Below, piece by piece: positions 1-11,259 of a DNA stretch of 64,000 bases (the stretch's first letter is position 1; each line of letters starts with the position of its first letter). A program made the position numbers and the translations under genes. Below the pieces are notes generated by a model, which saw only the letters and a program-made list of their open reading frames with translations, did no database searches and had not been told where the DNA came from. This stretch comes from Catenaria anguillulae PL171 (lineage: Eukaryota; Blastocladiomycota; Blastocladiomycetes; Blastocladiales; Catenariaceae): the NCBI GenBank assembly GCA_002102555.1, contig MCFL01000118.1, forward strand, positions 1 through 64,000, in the 5' to 3' direction.

Positions 1-522
1 ACACAGAGGAAGGCAGTACCGGGCCCGTTGCACAAGAGCTGTCGACAGAAGAATGAGTTGCCGCCACCACCTTTGCTACGATTCGATCAAGCGTACCAAG
101 AGCGGCGCATCCGAAAACACAATCCACAACGCACTCAATCCAGCCGAGCCGAACTCCACACGGCCGACAATATGACTGCCCACTTGCCTTGCCTCGGAAT
201 CGCATGCACTCGATAATGGTCCTGATTCGCGCGTCCAGCTCAAACTGGTAATCTTTGCGAGCGACGCCGGTCGCCGCGTGCAACAACGTACGACCGGGTA
301 CGGCGATTGCGGCCCAAGTGTCGAGAGCAGCTGCAGCATTTCCATGGTGGTCCGCCGAGCCGAGCACAATGAGCATGCCGCGGGCGTGTGGAAGCGGGCG
401 GCAGTGGCAGGAGCCGTCGGCGCAGGCCGCTGACGCGGTTTGGTAGGTGCGCCAGCCGATAAAGTAGCGGAGCAGGAGGTAGGTCAGGAGGAACCAGAGC
501 GCTGCTGAGGTTGAGGATTCAT
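1..522 (-). pseudogene. ALG14: ALG14-like UDP-GlcNAc transferase anchoring subunit, frame broken by indels, runs off the left edge
   Basis: ALG14 is the ER membrane anchor that recruits ALG13 to add the second GlcNAc to dolichol-PP-GlcNAc. The pieces seen on the minus strand, in order, are a hydrophobic helix near 495-455 (LWFLLTYLLLRYFIGW), MLIVLGS near 375, MEMLQLLSTLGPQ near 345-310, YVVARGD near 288-268, SLAKIT near 265-245, ELDARIR near 240-220, HYRVHAIPRQGK near 217-183, ALWIVFSDAPLL near 135-97 and LLCNGPGTAFLC near 38-3. These match the family order, including the CNGPGT signature, but they sit in three alternating frames. Several slips fall at short G or T runs. A clean intron (GTACGC to GACAG, about 96-39) is still present between ALWIVFSDAPLL and LLCNGPG. 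Either this is a recent pseudogene or the consensus is poor at this end; I favour the second because the splice sites and residues are well kept. The start at 522 is a guess. Confidence 0.6.
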
Positions 523-3250
523 GGTTGTTTTGCTTGGAGCTGAGATGTCGCGGGTGCCGCAGGCCAGTGTCACGTTGGTGAATGTGAGTATCGGTCAAGC
601 TGAGATGATGAGCCAGCAGTTGAGGGATTTCATGGAAAGTGGTGCGCTCCTGGTGCGTGACGGTTTACATGCATGACGGTGCCCTTGTCCATTCAGTTGT
701 CCAAGGTGAAGTCCAAGCAGAATCTGGCGGCAGCTGGAGCGACAAGTTGAAGTGCGGCGGAGGAGAAGCGCTCCGATCAGACGCGACGAAAAGGTTCGCC
801 ATCAAGCAACCAAATCACTTCCCCACGTACACTTTCACTTGGACTATGTATTTCTCTTCCCGAGATCGCGACTGTATTGCGACAGACCGAATAGACTTGT
901 GTATTCATCGTCCTCCTTCCACTTCGCCATGGCCCTAGGATCTTCCCTTGTCGTCCACGTCCCATGCCAAGCAGCCACGTCCACGGCCATTACCACGCCA
1001 TGTCGCGGTACACCAAGCATGGCATCAAGTAGACCCGGTCCCGGAATCACGCAAGCTCCTTCGTTCCACGCCGTGCCGTCTCTCGACGGCCTGCCGCGCG
1101 GAAATCGTGCGGCCGGACTGCCTTTCGACCCCGCCATGATCAGTTGATCAATTCATCTTCAAGACACGATATGTCTCGTCATCACAAAAGGTTGGGCCTC
1201 TGTCGTTCGTCCGGCACGGGCGATATCGACACCAGCCTTCATGTCCACCGTTAGACCAATCCAGTCATTGTCGTCCCCAACTCTGTCTGGTCCGCTTTCT
1301 TGGACAAGTGATGATTGGAACACAGGCGGGGTGAATGGGTCGCTCGACAGGCATATGGCCTTGTATGGCCTCTTCCATTTTGGGTCTTCTGTCCGAGCTC
1401 TCATTTCATCTCTGTACTTGGTCCTTGCAGTCTTGCTTCCTGGTCGAAAACAAGACCGTCACGGTGATCACCGAGGGCTTGTTATTAATACTCATTCATT
1501 GACGTTGTAAGGTGATGTCTCACATCACTTGGTCGGCCGGCACCAAGCAACGCTGCGGAAGACGGCCCACGGTCGTGACTCCATCAACCGCCAGGTCTGA
1601 AGCGGGCCATCGGAGAAAGCGGTGGAAATCGATTCACGGTTCAACTGTTTCGGTATCCACGCTGGTGTCCCACAACTGCCCTGTATCAACGGTCGACCAG
1701 CTCCTTGCGCAAGGAAAAGGTCGGGCTGCTACCATGTGCCGCAAATCTGAGCCCAAAGGCCGCAACCGCTCCCCCGCCTGCGCAAGTCGTCGAAAGGGCA
1801 GAGCTGACCTTCTTGAACGCATGCCGTATTACAGCAAATCCCAGGTGGTTCAAGTCCACGTTTGCCGCCAAACCCAGGTCCAAATTTCGGTTGCCGAGCA
1901 GCTGGCCGGCCGACATCGCGTCTGAGTGCAACGTGGTTGAGCCCCAGTCACATCTCGACAATCGCCGCTATGCCGTTCCTGCTGCGGCCCCATCGCGCGA
2001 GGGGAGGCGTACGCAACATTCTACCAGCAGCAGTTTCCCGCGAATCGAGCTATGGTGCGCTGCCGCAACCGCGATTGAGCGCTCCTTTGAAAGTGAACGT
2101 TGAAGACCACGGGCAATAGGAAGCTTGAGGATCGGGGTGGACTCGCATGTATGGTTGGGACTATGATGAGGGCCGCAGCTGGTTGCCGCCGACACCCTCG
2201 GTGAAAGAGGTCAAGACCGAGCCCAAGACCAAGCTCGTGAAGCCCAAGACCGAGCCAGTGGAGCCCAAAGCGGCGCCGTACCACACCGCAGCTGCCCCCA
2301 GTACTCCATCTCGTGATGTCCCAGTGGTCGTTATTCATTTGTCGCTGACTTGTCCGATCTACATTGTCTCGTCGCCGTAAGAAAAGAGTCATTACCGTCA
2401 AACGTCTCAACATGTGATAGTGGTATCCCGTTCTCGCAGTTCCTGGCAAACCAAGTTTTCTCGCTCCCGGCATTCAAATCAGTCTCTTGACTTGACCGTC
2501 ATTACACCAGCGCTATGTAGAGCGGGCTCCCGGCGCTCGGTATTTATGGGCGATAGTACAGATACTGTGACAGCGGCAATAACCGAAAGACTGGTATTTA
2601 TTTACTGCTGCGGCTGATCTGATGCCGCTTGGCGGCTCATTCGAATTCTTGACACGAGCGATCAAAGACAGTGCCTTGCTATGATATGAGACTGCGACAG
2701 TGGCTGAGAGCAGGCTCGTTGTCTCACCGCCGCCCTCATGGAAGAAGCTCTGGCCATGTTGCCTGGCGCTTCCCCACCCTCTTGCGACCAATCGTTGCAA
2801 TTGCTATAGCTTGTGCCCCCAGTTGCCATTGAATGTTTATGAATGCCCTTCCTCTCGAGTGATATACATGGCATTCAAGTTCCTTTCGACATTGACTGTA
2901 CGCATTTTTTTCCTCGGCATTTTGAGCCGGGCGTGGGTGACGTGACGAAATCGAACCGACCGCCGTTCACTCGCCACACGGACAAGGGCTGGCGGCTGGC
3001 GGCACCCCGACTGGCATGAGCCATGACTGACAGTAAGGAACTGACCTTTTTGTGTGCGACAGTAGACTGCCCGTAGATGGTAGATAGGGAGATAGATTGA
3101 AACGTACTGCAAGCAAAAGTATGCACTCAATTGCCACTGCCACTCGTACTCAATGCAACTTCCTGTTGACCACCTACACAAGCCACTCACCCACGCCGAC
3201 AATCTCATCTCAACCCTCTCTGCTCACACCAGACAACGAACACCGTCAAC
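523..3250. other. No resolvable gene; possible degraded or poorly called coding sequence
   Basis: All six frames are interrupted often and no family was recognised. The only stretch that looks protein-like is 2147-2380 on the plus strand. It encodes repeated Lys-Thr-Glu-Pro and Lys-Pro-Lys units (for example VKTEPKTKLVKPKTEP) that resemble SUMO-acceptor or linker sequence. Since the neighbouring ALG14 copy is full of single-base slips, a real gene hidden by indels is possible here. The last few hundred bases should contain the promoter of the kelch gene that starts at 3251. Confidence 0.4.
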
Positions 3251-5368
3251 ATGTCGGCACAGCAGGCCCCGCTTGTTCCCCGCTGGGGCCACGGCGCCGT
3301 GATCGTCGGGCCCAACCTCTACCTCCTGGGCGGCCGCACGCCGTCGGGGTCCACTTCTCAGGTCGTCAAGGTCGACCTCTCCAAGTCTTTCACTGTCACT
3401 TCGCCGCCCTACACCCAGCGGGCTGCAGACTCGTCGGCAAAGGTTGGCCAGGGCCTCACGCAATGCCGCGCACTCTCGGGCAACGGTAACTCACCTGTCC
3501 GCATCCGCTGCATTGGTGGCGTCGAGACGGCTGGGTCGTTTGGTTCGTCGCTCACGGACCAAGTCTTCAACGATGCTACTCCCGGATGGCTTCAAGCCGT
3601 GGCAACGACCGGGTCACCCATGCCCGGCCCACGGTACGGCCATGGTCTGGCTTACAGCGGCGACACCTATTGGTTGTTTGGTGGATCGACGGCGTCGCCG
3701 CAGCCCGGTGAGCCCTTTGCTCCTCCGACGCAGCTTACCAACACCATGTACAAACTCGACCTCAAATCCAACGCCTGGTCCCAAGTCTCGACGGCCTCGG
3801 GCGCCAACCCACCGGGGCTGTCGCAATTCACGCTCACGACGCTGCGCTCGGCCCCCAACTTGCTCGTTGCCATCGGCGGCGTCCTCGACAATGGCAACCT
3901 GGCGCCCATGGACAAGGTGTGGGTGTTCAACACAAAGACAACTGCTTGGCGCGAGTACTCCGTCGGCGGCCAAACTCCCCCAGCGCGCCGTGGGCATGCG
4001 TCGTGTTCGGTCGGCAACTTTGTGTACATGTTTGGCGGTACGAATGCGGCGGCTGGATACTTTATGGCCGATTTCACGGCCCTCATTTACGACGCCAACG
4101 CAGACGCATTCACTTGGAACCCGCTGTTCCGCCCCGCTCTCTCCAATTATGGTCCTGGCGGTGCCGCCCAGTATCCCATTGGCCGCGCTTTTCATCAGCT
4201 CACTTGTGCCACCAAGCGCGTGTTTGTCACGTATGGATACTCTTCGCAAAGTGCCATTGATGACCCCACGGTGGGCATGGTTGTATTCCCCAACTCAATT
4301 TCCTCCACTGCCGGCCCCACGGCTGCCATGCACTTGTACGACTTGGATCAAGCAGGTTCAGGTGGATGGACGACCACGTACAACCCGCCGAGCAACGCCA
4401 ACGATCTCAATGGCGACGAGGTGCCGAGCGTACAACTTCCTGACGGCCTCGACGCTGGCTCTGGCTCAGGTTCCGGCTCCTCGTCAGGCTTCTGGACCCT
4501 CCCCGCCATCATTGGCATCGTGTGCGCCGGCATTGCGGTCGTTGCTGCCATCATTGTGCTCTTCTGTTACATGAGGTCGCGGTCGCGTGCCAAGGCCGCC
4601 AATGCACGTCTCGCCTCTCAAGTGAACTCGATGCGGCCGACATCTGCTGGCGGCAACATGCCTGGAACCCCTGCCGCCGCCAACAAGGCATCAACCCCTC
4701 GATACACGGTCATGGGCCCCCAGGCCCCACTCGCAGCCAACCCGTCGCCCGCCATGCCGGCGCAACCGTCGCCGCAGCAACCCATGGACCCGTACGCAAA
4801 CGCCTACTCGACCGCCCCCTCGCCGGGTCCGACCATGTCGACTGGTGGCGCCACCGAATACATGCAGCAGCAGCAAGGGCCGACGCCCGCGGCCAACCTC
4901 AACATTTTGTACATGGGTCCCGCCCAAGGCCGCCCGCCCGTCGTGACGACGCGTCCCGTGATCCCCGTTGTCCAGCGCGCACCCGACTCTGCGTCCGAGT
5001 ACTCTGTGGGTCCCGGATCGCCGCCATTTGGAGCCGCGCCGGCGCCCGCACAAGCCCCGCAACCCGCACAATTGCCGCGTGCCCACCCCGCAGCTGCGAG
5101 CTCGGCAGCGTCCGTGATCACGTCCGACTCGTCACAGTACCAAGGCCATCATCAGCATCAGCAACGGACGGTGCGCGAGGTGCGCCAGGGTGTCGTCAAC
5201 GAGTATGTGTTGCCGCCCGAGAGCATGTCGCGGCCCATGACGGGCGAGATGGCTGTGATTGAGGAGGCGGGCACGCCGACCAACAGGGCGCAGCAAGGCG
5301 GTAGGGTCCCAGGAAGCCCGAGGGCTGGCAGCGTGCACAGTATTGAGAGCGGCGTGCAGTTTGCGTAG
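3251..5368 (+). CDS. Single-pass membrane protein with extracellular kelch propeller and Pro/Ala/Gln-rich tail
   Basis: Intronless, 705 residues. Residues 1-390 carry spaced kelch-type repeats. Examples are RWGHGAVIVGPNLYLLGG near the start, PRYGHGLAYSGDTYWLFGG near residue 122, and GHASCSVGNFVYMFGG near residue 250. These are consistent with a six- or seven-bladed beta-propeller. A Gly/Ser linker at about 400-412 leads to one strongly hydrophobic segment, about 415-440, followed by RSRSRAK, which suggests a cytoplasmic C-terminus. The last 260 residues are low-complexity Pro/Ala/Gln/Ser. No cleavable signal peptide is visible, so the single helix may act as the anchor. The start has a good context (tcaacATG). 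Proteins with a kelch ectodomain and one helix are common in fungi, but the substrate or partner is usually unknown. I assign no specific function. Confidence 0.85.
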   Translation: MSAQQAPLVPRWGHGAVIVGPNLYLLGGRTPSGSTSQVVKVDLSKSFTVTSPPYTQRAADSSAKVGQGLTQCRALSGNGNSPVRIRCIGGVETAGSFGSSLTDQVFNDATPGWLQAVATTGSPMPGPRYGHGLAYSGDTYWLFGGSTASPQPGEPFAPPTQLTNTMYKLDLKSNAWSQVSTASGANPPGLSQFTLTTLRSAPNLLVAIGGVLDNGNLAPMDKVWVFNTKTTAWREYSVGGQTPPARRGHASCSVGNFVYMFGGTNAAAGYFMADFTALIYDANADAFTWNPLFRPALSNYGPGGAAQYPIGRAFHQLTCATKRVFVTYGYSSQSAIDDPTVGMVVFPNSISSTAGPTAAMHLYDLDQAGSGGWTTTYNPPSNANDLNGDEVPSVQLPDGLDAGSGSGSGSSSGFWTLPAIIGIVCAGIAVVAAIIVLFCYMRSRSRAKAANARLASQVNSMRPTSAGGNMPGTPAAANKASTPRYTVMGPQAPLAANPSPAMPAQPSPQQPMDPYANAYSTAPSPGPTMSTGGATEYMQQQQGPTPAANLNILYMGPAQGRPPVVTTRPVIPVVQRAPDSASEYSVGPGSPPFGAAPAPAQAPQPAQLPRAHPAAASSAASVITSDSSQYQGHHQHQQRTVREVRQGVVNEYVLPPESMSRPMTGEMAVIEEAGTPTNRAQQGGRVPGSPRAGSVHSIESGVQFA

Positions 5369-6201
5369 GTGTCGTGACTTGATAGACGCCAGGCTTGTGA
5401 GTGTCTCACATTCATTCTGGTTGATGACTTCCTCCTATCGTTCTTGTTTCTTTTCCCGTGCCTTGGTTTTTTTGTCATGTACCCATCCAATGTAGTTTTG
5501 TGTCGCATCTCTTTTCTTTTTGTTTTTCTTTACATCGATACGGCCTTTGTCATTCCGCAAACCCGACATAGACGTCCTTCTCTCACTTCCTTTTCTGGGC
5601 TGCTATTCTCTTTTATCGCCCGATTTCGCGCTCATGGCCGTCCAATTTCCCTGAGCTGGCACGGCTGCGCAATGGGCCGCAATCACCTACTCCATCACAC
5701 AAGGACACCACTTGAACAGACCGTACCAACAAAAGCGAACATGCTCCCACGCCGTCGAGAGAACCAGGATCAATACTCTACTGGCATCATTGTGCCAGTC
5801 GATCGAGCCTACCAAACAGAAGGCAACACTCTCAGGTCTTCCGTCTGCTTTTGTTACATCTCTATTTTCGTGCTCGTAATTTGGACCCGCACCTCCTCGG
5901 CCGGCCATGCACTTCATCATGAACACATGCTTGGGGTGTCTCACAGTCTCGTTTTTATATTTACTAGCACGCAACTGATGAAGTGTCCTCCAGCAAGCAC
6001 TCATGCACCGTACTCCGGCAAGAACTTTACGCAACCATGTAGGACACTTTCATACTCCAATTCAGCGAACTTGCTCTCATCTTTGGGCGGGCATCCGATC
6101 CAGACAGCTCCGCTCTAGCAACAGCTCTCACAGTGTGTTGTTGATCAACATTTCGGCAAAAAGACCACTGTCAAGAAGCTGTCAGCGTCTGCTGCTTGCT
6201 G
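5369..6201. other. Intergenic region, no gene recognised
   Basis: T-rich just after the kelch stop (5436-5550), as expected for a 3' UTR. Long open frames on both strands here have no coding character. A reading frame ending at a TGA at 6199-6201, just before the acidic exon downstream, has a lysine-rich end. It could be an upstream exon of that gene, but I could not place splice sites. Confidence 0.4.
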
Positions 6202-8188
6202 AGCCGCGGTGGAGATTCTCCAAGCCCGATTCCGATTCCGGTCTGACGGCGGTTCCGATTCCGATTCCGACGGCGATTCTGATTCCGACGACGAGGACAT
6301 CGATGTCGACCATGCCGACTTGATAGAGGAAGGCGTGGACGGTGACAGCGAGGACTCTCAAGACGCGCACGGCCAAGACGAGGATGAGGACGAGGACGAC
6401 GATGAGGGAGATGAGGATCAAATGGACCTGGATGAGGATCCGGTTTCCGTTTACGTACGTTGAACAGTTTTCTCTCATAAGCTGAGTTCCTGACTGACAG
6501 ACCATGTGTAGGGCGACAAGGAGTCTAACATGCTTGCGCCGGCGTCGACTTCCCTCCCTCAACCCACCAACACGACGACCATCAATCCTGAGGCGCTGAC
6601 GCCGTCACAAGCGTTCACAATCACCGACCCAATTGGCTTCCAAGCATGCGGCCATGACGACAAGCACTCTCCCGTCTTGGCCCGCGCGTTCCTAATCCTC
6701 GACGCGACTATCGTGCGTGACTTGCTCGTCAATTTGTTGTGTACACAGTACAAGTGCATCGTTCCGCGCACGACTTTGATGGAGGAGCAGGTATTCAACT
6801 TTTCATTTCATCCTGTGCATCTCGTGGATTACCCACCCATTCGCACATTTCGTCGGTAGTTTTTCATTCTCCTGCTTAGTTCGGCCAGTGCTTGATAATG
6901 CTCGTGCCGGCTTGAAGAAGTTCATCGTCACCGCTTTCTCCCGCGGTATGGACCCGGCTCTAACCCAAGTCCACGGCGTCGACGGCGAAGGTCACTTTGC
7001 CGAGGCCCGCATTTGGGTCGGCGACAGGGACCTGGCAGAGGACTCCAAACTGTTCCGAGCCGCCGAAGGCAAGTTGGTCAGCAGGTTTGCTGCTCTCGCG
7101 CATGTTGCTCATCATCTTTGGTACCATCTTCACCATGAACACAAAGTTTTGGTCCAACTGTTCTCGGCCCTGGGTGAGCCGTTTACAAACCAAAACCTTC
7201 TTTCCCCTCGCGCCCAAGTTGAGTACATGCTCGCGGAACAAGTTAAGCTTGGCCGCGAAAGTGTCAACATCTTTGTCGAGCTTGTCGCTCAAACCGGCTC
7301 CGTGTGTCTGGGCAAGCGCATTTTGTCGGGCATGGCAAATTTCCTCGTTTGTATGCTTCAAATTAGGAACCAAGCGCCGCATGCAGCATTATCCGAGCCG
7401 CCTCTGGTTGTTTGGGATGCGGACAATCTCGTTGCATCATTGCTCTTGCTTGCGCTCATCAGTGGAGGCGCTGCAGACACCCATTTGCACGGTTTGGAGG
7501 ATGCCCAGCGATCTGTACGCCCCTTCATGACTTCAAATTCATTCATTTCTGTAACTGACAATCATGGAGCATGAGTGGGCGTACACGGATCCCGAGACAG
7601 GCCACCAATACAACCTCGGGTACTTCCATTTGGCGGCCCGAGTCGCAAAGGAGGCCACCGACACCAATGCCCTCGCCCACATAGTCACCCAGTTTCGCGT
7701 ACTTCGATCTCGTGCCGTGTTGCTCGTCTCCAAGGACAAGCCCTTTCGTGTATGTATTCGAGCGGCTTCTCACGTCCATGTTTGGGACTGCGCGCAGAGA
7801 TCCACCATCTGCCAACTTGCTCGCGCGTCTACAGTCAATTTTTGGCCCCGAGCTTGCGGATGATATTGTCCACGCGTTGCTGGTTGACGCTGATGCTGAC
7901 GATGCCGAGGGTATCGAGAGTGGGGCCGAGCGGCAAGGGAGCCCATGGGTGTACCACGTCAAGTCGTTGCGGGAGGCAGAGATCATGATTGCTTGGTTGA
8001 TGTGTGTGCGTGGGAAGTTGTCGGGTGTGGGCAGCAAGTTCAAGGCCCATGGGTGCGTATGGCCCTGTTTTGAAGAGAGGACGTGAGATTTCCCTTTTTG
8101 TGGCAGGAAGGCCGTGATACGGAAGACAGAGTTGGGACATGAGATTTCATTTTTCATTTTGAAGTTCTGTTGTATTTGTTGGCATTGA
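6202..8188 (+). CDS. Unrecognised multi-exon protein with very acidic N-terminal region
   Basis: I do not recognise the family. Proposed exons are 6202-6454, 6512-6790, 6918-7514, 7570-7749, 7835-8052 and 8107-8188, chosen because donors and acceptors keep one open frame: GTACGT at 6455, GTATTC at 6791, GTACGC at 7515, GTATGT at 7750 and GTGCGT at 8053. The first exon is a GATTCC-repeat-derived Asp/Ser/Glu tract, as in nuclear or chromatin factors. The rest is predicted mostly helical, with many Leu/Ala/His, and no catalytic motif was seen. The 6918 acceptor has a weak pyrimidine tract and is the least certain junction. The true start is not found; an in-frame stop lies at 6199-6201, so the first exon shown probably begins at an acceptor. 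The stop at 8186-8188 is also uncertain. Confidence 0.45.
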
Positions 8189-9329
8189 ATGCGCACGTCT
8201 TGTGGCCCCATCCTGGACCTTTAATGGTGTACACCTTCTCTGCCTCATCGTCGATATGGAACGATGTGTTGGCTTGAACATTGCTCACGTTAGGGAATCA
8301 ATTTGTTCTGCTAAGATTCGCTGGCAGGCGGTATATGATTGCTCAAAGGCGTGCGCCGCCAGTTAGAACGGCAGCAGCAGGAAACGCCAGGATGGATGGA
8401 CGAGCATGCACATTGGACAAGCACATGAATATGATACAAACATTGCTGTGGATCCATACAAGGTGCCGACACAATAGTGACATTCAGTCACCATCAGTCG
8501 CGGATGGCCACTCACATCGTGTCGCCTCATCAGCAACATGCCCAATGTATGATACATACACATCTCGCGCATGAATCTTCGCCCGTCCACACCAAATCGC
8601 AACCAAACCCTGCTTGTTTCTCGCCCAATCACGTAATGGTCAACAGTCCAATCTCGTGCCTGGCGCGCTGCAAATCGCGCGACAGATCCGTTCGTCGGAA
8701 GTATAATGGACAAAACTTGACGAGACCTATGCCGCGAGACCGTGATCGGATGCGGGATGGTGATGCTTCGAATGATTCAGGCGAGAACTTGCTGCTTGCC
8801 ACTGCTCATTCTTGATGCTCACAGCCCAAGCGCGAGTTCCAGATGCATCAGGAGTGTCGTCGCGCCACATCCATTGCCTCTCGTTCCTTTTTCTCGAAGA
8901 TCATGAGTCCACTTGCCATTCTAGAATAATTCGATATGAGGCCAATACCATTAGCGCGAAAGCGGGTATGAGAGGTTCGCAAGGCCGACAGTTCATGAGG
9001 TGTTGGCTGTTTGGACGCAGAAAATGAATCGCGAGCCATGGGGACGCGTCTCCAGCCCTTCAGCATCATGAGCGTCAACGTCCGAGCCACTTTCGGTCAT
9101 GGTGGGAGAGTCTCGAACTCGACGATGATGATGCTCAATCTTCGCAACTATTAGCTCGGTCGGTGTGAGCAGAGAGGAAGCGACGTTTCCTGGATGGGTT
9201 GAGGTGATAAAGAGGCAGACATTCCCCGCCATCTTCCCATGTGTTGACTGGTGCTATTTGTTCCCTTTCACACCCAACACATACCTACTTGCTTGTGCCC
9301 TCCAGTCCCACCATCTTCATTCATTCACC
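8189..9329. other. Intergenic region, no gene recognised
   Basis: No frame longer than about 115 codons and no recognisable motif on either strand. TTCATTCATT-type repeats lie just upstream of the next gene (9315-9328), as they do before several other genes in this window. Confidence 0.5.
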
Positions 9330-9409
9330 ATGGGCACGTTTGTCACTGTCATATTCGAGCTGCGCGCTTCCAGGCGTCCGCTAACCGGGTCGGCAGTTCC
9401 CTTAAACAG

Positions 9410-10446
9410 ACACCTACTACAACCCTCGCCCGGCATCTCGCCCCGCCTCTCCCTACCTCCACACCAACGACCTGTCCCCCATTGCGCCGCCGGCCATCAT
9501 CCTGCCCGTCGCCACCGCTTCTGCTCCCGTGCACCCCATGTACGACGAAGAAACGCAAGCGCTTCTGCACCCAACCCCGGTCGTTGACCTCATGATGCAA
9601 TCCAAGCCCTTGACTTGGTCGTTTGATGGGTCGCGCTTCGGGACTCCCGACCGGTTTGCCGCGACGCCAAACCGCGCGTACGAGGGCGTGTCGCGCATGG
9701 ATGGGTATGCCGTGACCAAGCACCGGTACGACTCGAACGGACACTTGCGTGAAGAGTACTTGTTCCCGCGCGAGCACATTGTGGACGAGGCGTCGCTTGC
9801 CTTGGCCGAAAAGTTGCGGTCGCTCCACGCGCAAAACATCCGCCTGTGTGCCGATGCCACGCCCGTGTACGACCCCGACTATGTGCCTGACGGGTCTGAC
9901 GCGGGCTTGTTTGCGGCCCCGTGGTGGGGCGTGGATTCGCTGTACATGACGAGCGACGACTTGTTGAACGAAGGGTTCACGTTGCCCATGTACCGCACGG
10001 GTGCAAGCCGGTCCAACTCGGTTTCGTCCCAAGGTTCGTTGCCTGGCGCACACGAGCTGGTTGCCGGTGTTGGCGTGCAAGCCGACTGCGTTCCCACGAG
10101 CACCGAGGTCGAGGTGCAAGCCGCACCCGAGCTCGTGCAATCGATTGCGACCCAATACGAGCCCATGGACACGGCAGAAGATGTGCCACGGATTACCATT
10201 GACTCGATGACGGGCACGGACGAGATGGAACGCGACTTGAAGAACGCCGCTGTGGCCGAGGCTGTTGACCAGCTGGTCGACAATGTGATTGAGTCCAGCT
10301 TGGCCGAGCTCATGGCCAATGAGTGTAAGCTGGCAGCAGATGTGCCACTCCCTGCTGCGGCTGAAGATGCCGAGACTCGCCCGGCGCTGCTCAGTCCAGA
10401 CCGGGAAGACTATGACTTCGTGGATGCACTCGAGGTTGTAGAGTAA
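9410..10446 (+). CDS. Hypothetical protein, main exon
   Basis: An open frame of about 345 codons that I cannot assign to a family. Codon use matches neighbouring genes. The N-terminal part (DTYYNPRPASRPASPYL) is Pro/Ser/Ala-rich. The middle is rich in Tyr, Asp and Phe, with blocks such as LTWSFDGSRFGTPDRF and EEYLFPREHIVDE. The C-terminal third is acidic (many Glu, Asp and Val) and ends EDYDFVDALEVVE. The frame is open back to an acceptor-like CAG at 9407-9409. A likely start codon lies upstream at 9330, but the only phase-compatible donor (9376) would give a 34-base intron, so the first exon is unresolved. ATG 9538 would be the first in-frame internal start. No transmembrane segment or catalytic motif is seen. 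Confidence 0.6.
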
Positions 10447-10780
10447 TCGTCGCTGTCATTGGTTGAGCCAATTGGGTTGATTCACTCTCACTTATTCATT
10501 TGTATATTTTCGCACTTTCGACATGCTGTTGTCACCTGCATTTCATTTCACTCTTGCCTTCCGCGCCACCGGGCTCCCATTTTTCCTGTTTCCCCCAATA
10601 CATTTCCAGTTGTTTGCCGCGGCAAGTCGGCAACTTGAAAACGTCTTGTGCACCTGAATCGACCGACAACACACTCGTGGGGATCTTTCATGAGCGTGAT
10701 CTGCCCCTCAAGGTGCGGCGGCCGCCTGCGCCAACCTCTCTATCCTCTGCCTTATCTCCGCTCCTGTATAAAACCAGAAA

Positions 10781-11259
10781 CTCGAGCGCCGTGCCATCAA
10801 CATTCCGCGCGTATCGCGATTGGTCTTCATCGGCGTCCAGGGAATCATTGAATCTGCCATGTCTGAGGGGACGTTTGGCCCAGTGAAGTTTGCCCAAGCT
10901 TGCGTCAATCTCGCCCAGTCCGATAACGTGTGCGCTTATACTCGGGGCCAAGGTCGGTATGGATCTTGGACGGTGGGAAGATTCATGGCCATCATGCGAT
11001 TGTGAATTATCTGAGGTCGGTGGGTATCATTTTTTTTTGTCGGCGTACTGTCCGTTTTTCAATCCCATTGAGGTCATGTTTGGTCTCACGAAGCAGAACA
11101 TGGAGCGCATTTATCAAGGAAGTGACTGCTGCGACCCTTCGGATTCAAGTTGGTCAATTTGTGCACAAGTTTCAAGATTACAACATGTCGGGCATTTTCG
11201 ATCACTGTGGCTATGCTGTTGCTTCTTCATTTGACCCTTTCCGTGCATTGAAGGAGTGA
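10781..11259 (+). mobile_element. Decayed Tc1/mariner (IS630-type) DDE transposase remnant
   Basis: Pieces of a DDE_3-type transposase catalytic domain are visible in order but in different frames: RVSRLVFIGVQGIIES and AMSEGTFGPVKF (10800-10890), then SVWILDGGKIHGHHAIV (about 10954-11004), which has the catalytic Asp block, then FLSAYCPFFNPIEVMFG (about 11035-11085), which has the NPIE block with the last acidic residue, then FDHCGYAVASSFDP and a stop at 11257-11259. At least three frame changes are needed, one of them in a run of eight T at about 11031-11038. The N-terminal DNA-binding region was not found and terminal inverted repeats were not identified, so the element limits are unknown. 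It is non-functional as written. Confidence 0.75.

Noticed and set aside
1780-1870. Possible tRNA, because GGTTCAAGTCC at 1847-1857 resembles a B box
   Set aside because: No matching acceptor stem, D arm or anticodon arm could be folded at the right distance upstream.
2930-3000. Second B-box-like sequence (GGTTCGATTTC on the minus strand)
   Set aside because: No T stem pairing around it and no A box upstream.
3444-4574. 376-codon frame inside the kelch gene
   Set aside because: Shadow frame rich in Arg, Pro and Ser; the kelch frame has clear repeats and a membrane helix.
5444-6118. 224-codon plus-strand frame after the kelch gene
   Set aside because: Aromatic and Ser-rich composition expected from T-rich 3' flank; no family and no splice support.
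7740-7840. Apparent frameshift in the acidic gene
   Set aside because: A good intron (GTATGT at 7750 to ACAG at 7834) joins the frames without an indel.
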